From contig JBOHRW010000150.1 in NCBI GenBank assembly GCA_050732935.1, forward strand, positions 20,299 to 84,298: a stretch of 64,000 nt of DNA, in the 5' to 3' direction. This DNA comes from DASRVA01 sp050732935. Its GTDB lineage: Bacteria > Gemmatimonadota > Gemmatimonadetes > JACCXV01 > JAHWKZ01. This document shows, in pieces, positions 48,446 to 57,597 of this stretch (positions are counted from its first letter, which is position 1; the number at the start of each line of letters is the position of its first letter). The position numbers and the translations under genes were made by a program. The notes under the pieces are model-generated. The model saw only the letters and a program-made list of their open reading frames with translations, had not been told where the DNA came from and did not search any database.

Positions 48446-49932
48446 ACGAACCCATCATCGAGGAGCAGGAGGCCCCGCCGGCCGTGGACGCGGCCGGCAG
48501 CGCGAGCGGAGAGACGGCGGAGGATCCCTACGAGGCGTTGACCCCCCGCGAGATCGTCGCCGAGCTCGACAAGTACATCGTGGGACAGGATGACGCCAAG
48601 CGGGCGGTCGCCATCGCGCTTCGGAACCGCTGGCGCCGCCTCCGGGTCGCCGAGGACCTGCGGGACGAGATCCTCCCCAACAACATCATCATGATCGGAC
48701 CGACGGGTGTCGGCAAGACCGAGATCTCGCGCCGGCTGGCGCGCCTCGCGGACGCCCCGTTCGTGAAAGTGGAGGCCTCCAAGTTCACGGAGGTGGGTTA
48801 CGTGGGCCGGGACGTGGAGTCCATCGTCCGCGACCTGATGGAGATCTCGGTGAGCATGGTTCGGCAGGAGTGGGAAGACGAGGTCTACGATCGGGCCGAA
48901 GAGAACGTGGAGGAGCGCCTGCTCGATCTGCTGCTGCCCCCGCTGCGGCCGGTTGAGGAAATGGGTGGGGGACGGCGCTATCTGGTGGATCGCAGCGGGG
49001 CCATCCAGGAGGCCGAGTCGGGGGAGTCGTTCGAGCGGCTGAGGCAGCAGCGCGAGCGCTCGCGAGACAAGCTCCGCAAGCTGCTCGCGGACGGGAAGCT
49101 GGAGGACCGCAAGGTCGAGGTCGAGACGACGTCCGGCCGAATGCCCTTCTTCGAAGTCCTCTCGCCGATGGGGCTGGAGGAGATGGACGTCAACGTCGGT
49201 GAGATGCTGGAGGAGATCCTTCCCAAGCGGAAGAAGCGCCGGCAGGTGACGGTGTCGGAGGCGCGGCGGATCCTGCTGCAGGAGGAGCTCGGCAAGCTGA
49301 TCGACATGGACGAGGTCGTGAACGAGGCCGTGTATCGGACCGAGAACTCCGGTATCGTCTTCCTCGACGAGATCGACAAGATCGCGGGCGAGAAGATGAG
49401 CGGCGGGCCGGATGTCTCGCGGGAGGGTGTGCAGCGAGACCTCCTGCCCATCGTCGAGGGATCCAACGTCCAGACCAAGTACGGCCTCATCCGCACCGAT
49501 CACGTCCTGTTCATCGCCGCCGGGGCGTTCCACGTCTCCAAGCCGAGCGACCTGATCCCGGAGCTCCAGGGCCGGTTTCCCATCCGGGTGGAGCTGAGGA
49601 GCCTGACGGCGAAGGACTTCGAGCGGATCCTCATCGAGCCGCAGAACGCCCTCACCCTGCAATATCGAGCGATGCTCGAGACGGAGGGCGTCGGGCTCGC
49701 CTTCACCGACGACGGCATCCGGGAGATCGCGCGCATCGCCGCGGAGGTGAACGACCTTATGGAGAACATCGGTGCCCGGCGGCTGCATACGGTGATGACG
49801 CGGCTTCTCGACGACATCCTGTTCGACGTGCCGGACGTGCAGTCCGGGGACGTCAGGATCGACGCACGGGCCGTGAGCGAGAGGCTGAAGGGGATCGTGG
49901 AGGATCAGGACCTCCGAAAGTACATCCTTTGA
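48442..49932 (+). CDS. hslU: ATPase subunit HslU of the HslVU protease
   Basis: A 496-residue AAA+ unfoldase. An unusual 28-residue acidic/Ala N-terminal extension precedes the normal start [21 protein letters not shown]. Walker A GPTGVGKT is near residue 86, Walker [12 protein letters not shown] near 310, an I-domain lies between them, and the C-terminal DLRKYIL tail is the conserved segment that inserts into HslV. ATGA overlap with hslV. Confidence 0.96.
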   Translation: MNEPIIEEQEAPPAVDAAGSASGETAEDPYEALTPREIVAELDKYIVGQDDAKRAVAIALRNRWRRLRVAEDLRDEILPNNIIMIGPTGVGKTEISRRLARLADAPFVKVEASKFTEVGYVGRDVESIVRDLMEISVSMVRQEWEDEVYDRAEENVEERLLDLLLPPLRPVEEMGGGRRYLVDRSGAIQEAESGESFERLRQQRERSRDKLRKLLADGKLEDRKVEVETTSGRMPFFEVLSPMGLEEMDVNVGEMLEEILPKRKKRRQVTVSEARRILLQEELGKLIDMDEVVNEAVYRTENSGIVFLDEIDKIAGEKMSGGPDVSREGVQRDLLPIVEGSNVQTKYGLIRTDHVLFIAAGAFHVSKPSDLIPELQGRFPIRVELRSLTAKDFERILIEPQNALTLQYRAMLETEGVGLAFTDDGIREIARIAAEVNDLMENIGARRLHTVMTRLLDDILFDVPDVQSGDVRIDARAVSERLKGIVEDQDLRKYIL

Positions 49933-51029
49933 CCGGCCTGAAGCGCACGGGCTTCGCCGATATCCACGAGCGGCTGGGGGCGAAGATGGTCCCCTTCGCC
50001 GGCTTCCTGATGCCCGTCCAGTACGAATCGATCACCGAGGAGCATCGCGCCGTGCGCGAGCGAGCCGGGCTCTTCGACGTCAGCCACATGGGGGAGTTCG
50101 CCTTCTTCGGCGCGCGCGCCGGGGAGAGCGTCCAGCGGGTCACCGTCAACGACGTGGCCGCGCTCGATGTCGACCAGGCCCAATACTCGGCGATCGTGAA
50201 TGAGGACGGCGGGATCGTGGACGATTGCGTGGTCTATCGCGTGGCGGAGGACCGCTACCTGATGGTGGTGAACGCGGCCAACATCGAGAAGGACAAGGAC
50301 CACATCCGTCGCCGCGTGCCGGACGCGGAGATGCGCGACGAATCGGAGCCGACGTCGCTCCTCGCCCTCCAGGGGCCACGCGCCGGGGAGATCCTGAGGG
50401 CGGTGGCGGACATCGACCCGGCGGAGATCGGGTTCTACTGGAAGCGGGACGGCGAGGTGGCCGGTGTCCCGGCGATCGTGAGCCGGACCGGGTACACGGG
50501 CGAGGACGGCTTCGAGCTCTACTTCGAGCGGGCCGCCTCGGAGACGGTCTGGGAAGCCCTCATGGAGTCCGGACGGGATCTCGGCCTCGAACCGTGCGGC
50601 CTGGGGGCCCGCGACACGTTGCGTCTGGAGATGAAGTACGCTCTGTACGGCAACGACATCGACGAATCGACCAACCCCTTCGAGGCCGGACTGGGCTGGA
50701 TCGTGAAGCTCGACAAGGGCGAGTTCGTAGGCCGGGATGCCCTGGCGGCGATCCGCGAGCGCGGTCCCACGCGCAAGCTGGTCGGCTTCCGCCTCCACGA
50801 GCGGGGTTTCCCGCGTCCCGGCTATGAGGTTCGGCTGGACGGCGACACGGTCGGCGAGGTGCGGAGCGGGACGATGAGCCCCACCCTGGGGTACGGCATC
50901 GGGACCTGCTATCTGCCGGCCGACCGCTCATCTCCGGGGATCTCGATCGAGATCGATGTCCGCGGGCGGGGGATCCCGGCCGAGGTCGTGAAGACCCCGT
51001 TCTATACGGATGGGTCGCTCGAGCGCTGA
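49929..51029 (+). CDS. gcvT: Glycine cleavage system T protein (aminomethyltransferase)
   Basis: A 366-residue folate-binding protein. The family marks are [49 protein letters not shown] (with the catalytic Asp) and [15 protein letters not shown]. It transfers the aminomethyl group from the H protein to tetrahydrofolate. gcvH and gcvP are not in the window. TTG start overlaps hslU (TTGA), so it is tied to the hslVU transcript; a gcvT here is not usual for that cluster. Confidence 0.92.
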   Translation: MTGLKRTGFADIHERLGAKMVPFAGFLMPVQYESITEEHRAVRERAGLFDVSHMGEFAFFGARAGESVQRVTVNDVAALDVDQAQYSAIVNEDGGIVDDCVVYRVAEDRYLMVVNAANIEKDKDHIRRRVPDAEMRDESEPTSLLALQGPRAGEILRAVADIDPAEIGFYWKRDGEVAGVPAIVSRTGYTGEDGFELYFERAASETVWEALMESGRDLGLEPCGLGARDTLRLEMKYALYGNDIDESTNPFEAGLGWIVKLDKGEFVGRDALAAIRERGPTRKLVGFRLHERGFPRPGYEVRLDGDTVGEVRSGTMSPTLGYGIGTCYLPADRSSPGISIEIDVRGRGIPAEVVKTPFYTDGSLER

Positions 51030-52842
51030 GTCGAGCCCGCGCCCCACGATCGTCATCGGGGCCGGCCCCGCCGGACTGACCGCCGCCCACGAGCTCGTCG
51101 AGCGCGGCCTTCCCGCCGTCGTCTGTGAGCGGGATGACCAGGTCGGCGGTCTGGCGCGCACGGTCCGGTTCAAGGGCTACCGCTTCGACATCGGCGGGCA
51201 CCGCTTCTTCACCAAGGTCGGCTCCATCCAGAACCTGTGGGAGGATGTCCTCGGGGACGACCTGCTCATCCGCCCCCGGCTTTCGCGGATCTTCTATCGG
51301 GATCGCTTCTTCGATTACCCGCTGAGGCCGCTGAACGCGCTGAGCGGCCTGGGGCCGGTGGAGACGATCCGCGTCCTGGCGAGCTACGCGCGGGCGCGGG
51401 TGTTTCCAGAGACCGAGGAGCGCACCTTCGAGCAATGGGTGGTCAACCGGTTCGGTCGACGCCTGTTCGAGATCTTCTTCCGCACCTACACGGAGAAGGT
51501 GTGGGGCGTGCCGTGCAGCGAGATCGGTGCGGACTGGGCCGCCCAGCGAATCAGGAACCTCGATCTGAGGACCGCCATCCTGAGCGCCGTGGTCGGAACC
51601 CGCGCCAGGAACGACGGCCGGCTCGTCACGACATTGATCGACCGCTTCCACTATCCGCGCCTGGGGCCGGGTATGATGTGGGAGCGGATGGGCGACCGCC
51701 TGGAGAGGCGCGGGGTGGACATCGCCCTGGGCGCCGAGGTCGTCCGTCTTCGGCACGCCGGGGGCCGGGTGAAGACAGCGGTGTTCCGGCGAACGGGTCG
51801 TGAGGTGGAGATCGAGGTGAACGGCGCGATCTCCTCGATGCCCCTGGGCGCCCTCGTAGACGCCCTCGACCCCGCGCCGCCCGACCACGTGCTCGAGGCC
51901 GCCGATCGCCTCCGCTACCGGGACTTCCTGACCGTGGTCCTGATCGTCGAGCGCGGCGACGTCTTCCCCGACAACTGGATCTACGTCCATTCCCCGGAGG
52001 TTCGCGTGGGTCGGATCCAGAACTTCAAGAACTGGAGTCCCGAGATGATCCCCGACCCGTCCACGACCTCGCTCGGGCTCGAGTACTTCGTGCATGAGGG
52101 GGACGATCTGTGGTCGAAGCCCGACGACGAGCTCGTCGCTCTGGGTGCCCTGGAGGTGGAGCGGCTGGGACTGATCCGCCAGAGCGAGGTTCGTGAAGGC
52201 ACGGTGGTGCGGATGCCCAAGGCCTATCCCCTCTACGACTCCGACTATGCCGGCGCCGTGGCCACCATTCGCGACTGGCTGGGTGGAATCTCCAACCTGC
52301 ATACCGTCGGACGCAACGGCCAGCATCGCTACAACAACCAGGACCATTCCATGCTGACGGGGATGCTGGCCGCCCGCAACCTCGCGGGTGAGCGCAACGA
52401 CGTGTGGGACGTCAACGTGGAACCCGAGTACCACGAGGAGACCCGTCGTGAGGACGACGGCGGGGGCGGCCGGGCGGTCCCGGAGACCGCCTCCCTGCCG
52501 ACGCTGGAGGACCTGCTCGGCGCCGCCTTCGCCCGCTACGACCCGCTCGCCCTCGGGGCCTCGGTCGGGGTGGTGCTGGGTGTCGGGCTCTTCCTCCTGA
52601 CCGCTACGGATCTGGTCCGGGGTGGGTCGGCGGGTCTGCCTCTCTCTCTGCTGGGCCATTACCTCTACGGGTACCGGGTCACGTGGAGCGGAGCCGTCAT
52701 CGGGCTGATCGAGACGGTCGCGGCGGGGTTTCTGTTCGGCGCCCTGCTGGCGGGCCTCATCAACCTCTTCGTCGGGTGGCAGAAAACCTTGCTCGAGCGC
52801 GAGCTCGAGGCGCTGTCGCTCTACCCGCTGGAGTCCGATTGA
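51010..52842 (+). CDS. FAD-dependent oxidoreductase with C-terminal membrane domain
   Basis: A 610-residue protein. Residues 12-475 are an FAD amine-oxidase/UDP-galactopyranose-mutase-like enzyme: dinucleotide motif TIVIGAGPAGLTAAHEL, GGLARTVRFKGYRFDIGGHRFF, FFRTYTEKVWGVPCSEI and the closing LHTVGRNGQHRYNNQDHSM. Relatives act on nucleotide sugars or desaturate carotenoid-like substrates; I cannot name the substrate. An acidic linker (about 475-500) leads to a membrane part with two hydrophobic segments (about 520-535 and 560-585) containing LLGHYLYGYRVTWSGAVIGL. The next gene encodes a homologue of this part. Starts inside gcvT. Confidence 0.82.
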   Translation: MGRSSAESSPRPTIVIGAGPAGLTAAHELVERGLPAVVCERDDQVGGLARTVRFKGYRFDIGGHRFFTKVGSIQNLWEDVLGDDLLIRPRLSRIFYRDRFFDYPLRPLNALSGLGPVETIRVLASYARARVFPETEERTFEQWVVNRFGRRLFEIFFRTYTEKVWGVPCSEIGADWAAQRIRNLDLRTAILSAVVGTRARNDGRLVTTLIDRFHYPRLGPGMMWERMGDRLERRGVDIALGAEVVRLRHAGGRVKTAVFRRTGREVEIEVNGAISSMPLGALVDALDPAPPDHVLEAADRLRYRDFLTVVLIVERGDVFPDNWIYVHSPEVRVGRIQNFKNWSPEMIPDPSTTSLGLEYFVHEGDDLWSKPDDELVALGALEVERLGLIRQSEVREGTVVRMPKAYPLYDSDYAGAVATIRDWLGGISNLHTVGRNGQHRYNNQDHSMLTGMLAARNLAGERNDVWDVNVEPEYHEETRREDDGGGGRAVPETASLPTLEDLLGAAFARYDPLALGASVGVVLGVGLFLLTATDLVRGGSAGLPLSLLGHYLYGYRVTWSGAVIGLIETVAAGFLFGALLAGLINLFVGWQKTLLERELEALSLYPLESD

Positions 52843-53156
52843 GCCTTCGTCGCCGGCCCGCGGAGGAGCGCGAAGCGCTGGCGATCCGGGCCGCGATCGC
52901 CCGCCTCCGGGTGGGGATCATGGCCATCGTGTTCGGCATGCTGGGGGGATTCGTGCTGTTCCTGGCGACCGCCTGGCTCCTGATCCTCGGCGGCCCCAAC
53001 GTGGGGCGGACGCTGGGGCTCCTGGCCCACTATTTTCCGGGCTACTCGGTCACCTGGCCGGGTGCCGTCGTCGGCCTCGTCTATGGTGCGCTGACCGGGG
53101 CGTTGGCCGGGGGTTCGCTGGCGTGGATATACAATCGGATCGCCCTCCGGTCCTGA
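52839..53156 (+). CDS. Small membrane protein homologous to the preceding C-terminal domain
   Basis: A 105-residue protein with two hydrophobic segments. Its LGLLAHYFPGYSVTWPGAVVGL lines up with the C-terminal part of the upstream oxidoreductase (common pattern L-LL-HY--GY-VTW-GAV-GL, with similar hydrophobic helices on both sides). I know no name for this membrane module. TTG start overlaps the upstream stop (TTGA), so the two products are probably made together and may associate. Confidence 0.7.
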   Translation: MSLRRRPAEEREALAIRAAIARLRVGIMAIVFGMLGGFVLFLATAWLLILGGPNVGRTLGLLAHYFPGYSVTWPGAVVGLVYGALTGALAGGSLAWIYNRIALRS

Positions 53157-54169
53157 GTTCGTCGGTGCCACTCGTCTCGGTCGTCGTGCCGGTTCTGAAC
53201 GGCGGGACCGACTTCGAGCGCTGTCTGGCGGCGCTGGCCGGCAGCGAGTTCCGCGATTACGAGCTCATCGTCGTGGACGACGGTTCGATGGACGGCTCGC
53301 CCGGGCTCGCCGCTACCTACGGGGCACGGGTCGTGCGGAGTGCCGGACGCCGCGGCCCAGGAGCGTCACGGAACCAGGGCGTGGTCCACGCCCGGGGGGA
53401 GATCGTCCTCTTCCTCGACGCCGACTGCGAGGTCCACGCCGACACCCTCGGTCGGGCGGCGGCCGCCTTCCGGACCTCGCCGCCGCCGGACGCCGTCTTC
53501 GGGAGCTACGACGACGCGCCCGCGGCGGACGGCATGGTGACGGTGTTCAAGAACCTGCAGCACCATTACGTCCATCAGCAAGGCCGGTCGGAGGCGCGGA
53601 CGTTCTGGGCCGGGTGCGGCGCCGTCAGGCGTTCGGTGTTCCAGGAGGTCGGGGGGTTCGACGGGGAACTATTCCCGCGACCGAGCATAGAAGACATCGA
53701 GCTGGGCTACCGGCTGCGCGAGCGCGGGTTCACGGTCCGGCTGTGCCCGGCGATGCAGGTCAAGCATCTCAAGCGATGGACGCTCGCGGGTCTGATTCGT
53801 ACCGATGTTCTCGATCGAGGGGTTCCATGGACGCGCCTCATGCTTTCTCGCGGCTTTCTGGAGACCGATCTCAACCTGGGATGGCGTCACCGGATCGGTG
53901 TGGCGCTTGCATGGACGCTCTTCGCCCTCCTCCTGCTCTCGCCGTTCGCCCCGCTCCTTCTCGGGGGCGCGGCGGCCGCCGTCGTCACGCTGTTCGCGGT
54001 CAACCTCGACTTCTACCGCTTTCTCGCCGAGCGGCAGGGAGTGGGTTTCGCCGTCCGCGCCATTCCCCTGCACTGGCTCCATTACCTCTACAGCGGACTG
54101 GCCTTCGGATGGGGGCTTCTGGCTCACATGTGGTCGCGATTGACCGGCCGGCGCATCGTTCGTCTGTGA
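53123..54169 (+). CDS. Family 2 glycosyltransferase, membrane-bound
   Basis: A 348-residue GT-A enzyme. VSVVVPVLNGG and LIVVDDGSMDGS form the nucleotide-sugar site, FLDADCEV carries the DXD metal motif, and EDIELGYRLRERGF has the catalytic-base ED pair. Two C-terminal hydrophobic segments (about 245-285) anchor it in the membrane. Sugar donor and acceptor (lipid or polysaccharide) are not predictable. It overlaps the small membrane protein by 34 bases if GTG 53123 is used; a later start is possible. Likely works in the same pathway as the upstream oxidoreductase. Confidence 0.85.
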   Translation: MDIQSDRPPVLSSSVPLVSVVVPVLNGGTDFERCLAALAGSEFRDYELIVVDDGSMDGSPGLAATYGARVVRSAGRRGPGASRNQGVVHARGEIVLFLDADCEVHADTLGRAAAAFRTSPPPDAVFGSYDDAPAADGMVTVFKNLQHHYVHQQGRSEARTFWAGCGAVRRSVFQEVGGFDGELFPRPSIEDIELGYRLRERGFTVRLCPAMQVKHLKRWTLAGLIRTDVLDRGVPWTRLMLSRGFLETDLNLGWRHRIGVALAWTLFALLLLSPFAPLLLGGAAAAVVTLFAVNLDFYRFLAERQGVGFAVRAIPLHWLHYLYSGLAFGWGLLAHMWSRLTGRRIVRL

Positions 54170-54666
54170 GCGCCCGCGCGCCGGTGGCGCCGCTCGGACG
54201 AGTCCGCCAGTTCGTCGTCGCCAGCTTTCTCCTGGCGGTCGCCTCGGGCCTCGCTGCCGGCAAGGGATTCGCCCAGGGGAATCCCGACACCGAGACGTTC
54301 TCGTGCACGGTCGCCTTCGTGATCGACGGCGACTCGTTCAACTGTCGCAGCGGGATCAAGGTGCGCCTGCTGCTGGTGAACGCGCCCGAGGACGGGCCGT
54401 TCGGCGACCTTGCCCGTGGCGCGCTGGCTGGCCTGCTGCCGGCCGGTGAGCGCTTCCGCATCGAAACCGATCGTCGCCGCCAGGATAAGCAGGGGCGTGT
54501 CATGGGCTATGTATTCCTGCCTGACGGGCAGATGGTGAACGAGATGATGATCCGCCAGGGCTACGCCTTCCTCAAGCCCGACGAGACCAACCAGAGGTAC
54601 CTGACCGAGCTGCGTGAGGCCGAGGCCGCCGCCCGGGAGACCGAGCGGGGTCTCTGGGCGCGCTGA
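54166..54666 (+). CDS. Exported thermonuclease-like (SNase) protein
   Basis: A 166-residue protein with a signal peptide ending near GKGFAQ. The staphylococcal-nuclease fold is shown by CTVAFVIDGDSFNC, KVRLLLVNAPED (catalytic Arg and Glu) and RRQDKQGRVMGYVFLPDG (second Arg), then MVNEMMIRQGYAF. The catalytic residues are in place, so a calcium-dependent nuclease acting outside the cytoplasm is likely. GTG overlaps the glycosyltransferase stop (GTGA). Confidence 0.85.
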   Translation: MSARAPVAPLGRVRQFVVASFLLAVASGLAAGKGFAQGNPDTETFSCTVAFVIDGDSFNCRSGIKVRLLLVNAPEDGPFGDLARGALAGLLPAGERFRIETDRRRQDKQGRVMGYVFLPDGQMVNEMMIRQGYAFLKPDETNQRYLTELREAEAAARETERGLWAR

Positions 54667-54694
54667 GTCACTCCTCGTCGCGCCTCGCCCCCAC

Positions 54695-54712
54695 GGGGCG
54701 CTTCGGCGCTCC
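54695..54712 (+). terminator. UUCG-loop hairpin after the thermonuclease gene
   Basis: GGGGCGC-TTCG-GCGCTCC forms a short stem closed by a stable TTCG loop, 29 bases after the stop. No T-run follows. Possible transcription end or mRNA-protecting hairpin. The rest of the 155-base gap before mogA holds another small inverted repeat (CCAGCC-GAGG-GGCTGG near 54775). Confidence 0.35.
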
Positions 54713-54808
54713 GGGTGCCAGAACGAACCTCTGAATCAGGACCCTGGACCACCCAGGTCATCATCGGGACTCGCCAGCCGAGGGGCTGGCCCCCGACCCC
54801 CGGGTCGG

Positions 54809-54814
54809 TATCTT
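54809..54814 (+). promoter_or_regulatory. -10 element TATCTT seven bases before the mogA ATG
   Basis: Same TATCTTCCG word as at 18851, with seven bases to the ATG. A leaderless transcript is likely. No ribosome binding site is seen. Confidence 0.45.
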
Positions 54815-54821
54815 CCGACCG

Positions 54822-55355
54822 ATGACTGCCGAAATGGCACACCACCCCCGGCGTGCGGCCGTGGTCACGGTAAGCGACCGGGTCGCCGCGGGAACCGCCC
54901 AAGACCAGTCGGGACCGCGGCTCGCTCAGCTCCTGATTGACGCGGGCTGGATCGTCGCCGCGACCGAGGTGACGTCCGACGACGCCGACGCGATCGCCGG
55001 GGTCCTGACCCGATTGGCCGATCAAGGCGGGATCGCGCTGGTCCTCACCACGGGTGGCACCGGCCTCGGTCCGCGCGACGTGACCCCGGACGGCACGCGG
55101 CGGATCGCGGAACGTGAGGTCCCAGGGATCGCCGAGGCTCTGCGCTCGTTCTCGATCGAGCGCACGCCGCACGCGATGCTTTCGCGGGCCACGGCCGCGA
55201 TCCGGGGCCGGACGCTGATCATCAACCTGCCGGGAAGCCCCCGCGCCGTCTCGCAGACCTTCGACGTGCTGGCTCCTGTCCTCGACCACGCGGTGAGCCT
55301 GGTCGCCGGTGGGACGCCGACCCCGGACGAGCACCGGGCGGTGGACCACGGATGA
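54822..55355 (+). CDS. mogA: MogA/MoaB-type molybdopterin adenylyltransferase
   Basis: A 177-residue protein of the MoCF-binding family. VVTVSDRVAAGTAQDQSGP, then ALVLTTGGTGLGPRDVTPD and INLPGSPRAVSQTFDVL are the standard motifs. It activates molybdopterin with ATP before molybdenum insertion. No other molybdenum cofactor gene or molybdoenzyme is in the window. ATG 54834 is a possible later start. It overlaps the following regulator gene (ATGA). Confidence 0.9.
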   Translation: MTAEMAHHPRRAAVVTVSDRVAAGTAQDQSGPRLAQLLIDAGWIVAATEVTSDDADAIAGVLTRLADQGGIALVLTTGGTGLGPRDVTPDGTRRIAEREVPGIAEALRSFSIERTPHAMLSRATAAIRGRTLIINLPGSPRAVSQTFDVLAPVLDHAVSLVAGGTPTPDEHRAVDHG

Positions 55356-56950
55356 CCGCCGTGCAGCGGCCGGATGGACGGGTCCTCGTCAGTCGCTACG
55401 ACCCGGAGTACGCGGTTCAGGCCGAGCGCATCCTGGCGGGCTCCGGGCTCGACGTCGAGATCCTCGATTCGTTGAAGGAGATGAAGGAGCGCGCCGTGGG
55501 TGCCGAGAGCGAGGCGCTCATCGTTCTGACCGGTGGCCTGTCGGAGCCGACGACGACGGATTTCCTGAGGGGGGTGGCGGAGGCCTCGGCCCCGGTCGCC
55601 ATTCTGGGGCTCGTCGATCGCGCGGAGCCCGAATGGTCCGAGCGCTATCGGCGGCTCGGCATCGACGAGCTCCTCGGCAAGCCGTTCGACGCGGATGAGT
55701 TGACGATGATCGCGAGGCGCCTGCTCGCCCGCGAGCGCCTGGTCGGGCGGACCCACATCGTGGGGCGCTCCGAGGCGATCAAGGTGGTCCTCGAGCGCGT
55801 CGCTCAGTTCGCGCCCGTGAGCAGCACGGTGCTGATCGAGGGCGACAGCGGCACCGGGAAGGAGCTGATCGCTCGCGCGATCCACGACCTGTCGCCGCGG
55901 GCCGAGCGCCCGTTCATCCCGGTGAACTGTGCGGCCCTCACCGAGAGCTTGCTGGAGTCGGAGCTCTTCGGTCACGAGAAGGGGGCCTTCACGGGGGCCG
56001 CCAGCCTCCGGAAGGGCCGTTTCGAGATCGCCGACCGGGGCACCCTTTTCCTCGACGAGGTGGGGGAGATGGCGCCATCGACGCAGGTCAGGCTCCTGCG
56101 CGCGATCGAGGAACGCGAGTTCATGAGGGTGGGCGGATCCGCGCCGATCCGCGTCGACGTGCGCGTGATCGCCGCGACCAACAAGGATCTCGCCGCGGCC
56201 GTGGAAGCCGGGGAGTTCCGCCGGGATCTCTACTATCGGCTCAACGTCCTCGCGGTCCGCGTGCCGCCGCTCCGCGAGCGGCGCGAGGACATCCCGCTTC
56301 TCATCCACCACTTCGTGCAGCGGTTCTGCCGCGAGAACGACCGGCGGTTCGTGGGAATCACGGACGAAGCGATGGCCATCCTTCAGAACTACGACTGGCC
56401 CGGCAACGTCCGCGAGCTCCGCAATCTGGTCGAGAGCATGCTGGTCCTGACGCCAGGGACGAAGATCCGTCCGCGGGACATCCCCGAAGAGATCTACGAG
56501 CGGGCCAAACCGGAACGGCTGCTCCCCGTCGCCCTGGGTGAGACCGGAGCCGGGGAAGGGGCAGGCGGGCAGCGAATCGAGACGCTATTAGGCTACATGT
56601 ATCGCGACCTCAAGGGCGAGTTGGACGACCTGAGGCGGGGCCACGCCGAGCTGCGATCGCTGGTCGAGAACGTCGGCCGCGAGGTCTCGTGGGTGAGGGC
56701 GGTCGAGGTGGAAGGCGAAGCCGGGGTTGTGCGTCAGCTGGATACCGAGACGGCCGCGACCCACAGGGTCGAGGAACCCGATGCGGAAGAGGAGACTCGT
56801 TTCCGGATCGGGATGTCGCTCGACGATCTCGAGCGGATGGCGATCGCCCGCACCCTGGAGTCGGTGGACGGCAACCGTCGCCGCGCGGCCGAGATCCTGG
56901 GGATCGGGGAGCGCACGCTGTATCGGAAGATCAAGGAGTACGGTCTCTAG
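55352..56950 (+). CDS. Sigma-54 activator with degenerate receiver domain
   Basis: A 532-residue NtrC-family protein. Residues 10-125 have a receiver fold, but the acidic pocket is gone (RVLVSRYDPEY instead of Asp-Asp) and the phospho-acceptor site reads ALIVLTGGLS; only the Lys in LLGKPFD remains. It cannot be phosphorylated in the usual way. The AAA+ domain is intact: Walker A GDSGTGKE near 163, GAFTGA near 211. A charged 100-residue linker with a helical stretch (YRDLKGELDDLRRGHAEL) precedes the Fis-type helix-turn-helix at the end. Its target is unknown; pilA is one candidate. Confidence 0.88.
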   Translation: MTAVQRPDGRVLVSRYDPEYAVQAERILAGSGLDVEILDSLKEMKERAVGAESEALIVLTGGLSEPTTTDFLRGVAEASAPVAILGLVDRAEPEWSERYRRLGIDELLGKPFDADELTMIARRLLARERLVGRTHIVGRSEAIKVVLERVAQFAPVSSTVLIEGDSGTGKELIARAIHDLSPRAERPFIPVNCAALTESLLESELFGHEKGAFTGAASLRKGRFEIADRGTLFLDEVGEMAPSTQVRLLRAIEEREFMRVGGSAPIRVDVRVIAATNKDLAAAVEAGEFRRDLYYRLNVLAVRVPPLRERREDIPLLIHHFVQRFCRENDRRFVGITDEAMAILQNYDWPGNVRELRNLVESMLVLTPGTKIRPRDIPEEIYERAKPERLLPVALGETGAGEGAGGQRIETLLGYMYRDLKGELDDLRRGHAELRSLVENVGREVSWVRAVEVEGEAGVVRQLDTETAATHRVEEPDAEEETRFRIGMSLDDLERMAIARTLESVDGNRRRAAEILGIGERTLYRKIKEYGL

Positions 56951-57597
56951 CGTCCGGTATCCCGCTCGCCGCGCGCCTGCGCGCGATTGACGCGATTCAC
57001 CAGCGAGCGCCAGGCCGAACCGGAGGAGAGCTCGGCGTAGCGGAAGTCGAGGGTGGCGTTCAGGTCCATCGCCGGGTCGAACAGGTAGACCGCGTAGACG
57101 GTCTGGTAGAGGCCCACGACGCGGCGCTCGAAGCCACGGCTCACGGGGATGATGTGGAACGGATGGAAGGTCGAGGCCTCGCTGCGGATGTAAAGGAGGG
57201 TCGGGTCGTAGTCGACTTCCTTCTCGAATCCCGTGAAGCCGACCAGGAACGATTTCATCTCCCGGATGGCGCGCTCGGAGATCCCGCTCTGCTCCCGGGC
57301 GCGCCGCTTCAGGTCGAGGAGGTAGGTCCGGATGTCCGGGGCGGCGACGTCGAGCATGTAATCCTCGAGCGTGGTGACGTCGATCCGGAGCCCGGCGCTG
57401 GTCTCCCGCCCGACCATGCGGATGCTCAGCTCTTCCCAGCTGAGCGTGCCGGCCGAGCGCGTCTCGGTGACCGGCGCCACGGCGATCTCCGCGACCGAGT
57501 CGTTGTCGGCGATGTCCCCGGCGGGCGGCGTTTCCTGCGCCGGAACCGCGCAGGCCACCGATCCGAGCGCCATCCCGATCCAGATTCGAGAACTCAT
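56947..57597 (-). CDS. Unknown exported protein
   Basis: A 216-residue protein with a signal sequence; either cleavage after VPAQ or lipidation at the Cys of SVAC is possible. The mature part contains TLSWEELSIRMVGRETSAGLRIDVTTLEDYMLD and TFHPFHIIPVSRGFERRVVGLY, with YAVYLFDPAMDLNATLDFRYA near the end. Strand-rich; no known family recognised. ATGA overlap with engB makes it the last gene of the clp-engB operon. Its stop shares CTAG with the stop of the gene on the other strand. Confidence 0.7.
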   Translation of the reverse strand: MSSRIWIGMALGSVACAVPAQETPPAGDIADNDSVAEIAVAPVTETRSAGTLSWEELSIRMVGRETSAGLRIDVTTLEDYMLDVAAPDIRTYLLDLKRRAREQSGISERAIREMKSFLVGFTGFEKEVDYDPTLLYIRSEASTFHPFHIIPVSRGFERRVVGLYQTVYAVYLFDPAMDLNATLDFRYAELSSGSAWRSLVNRVNRAQARGERDTGR

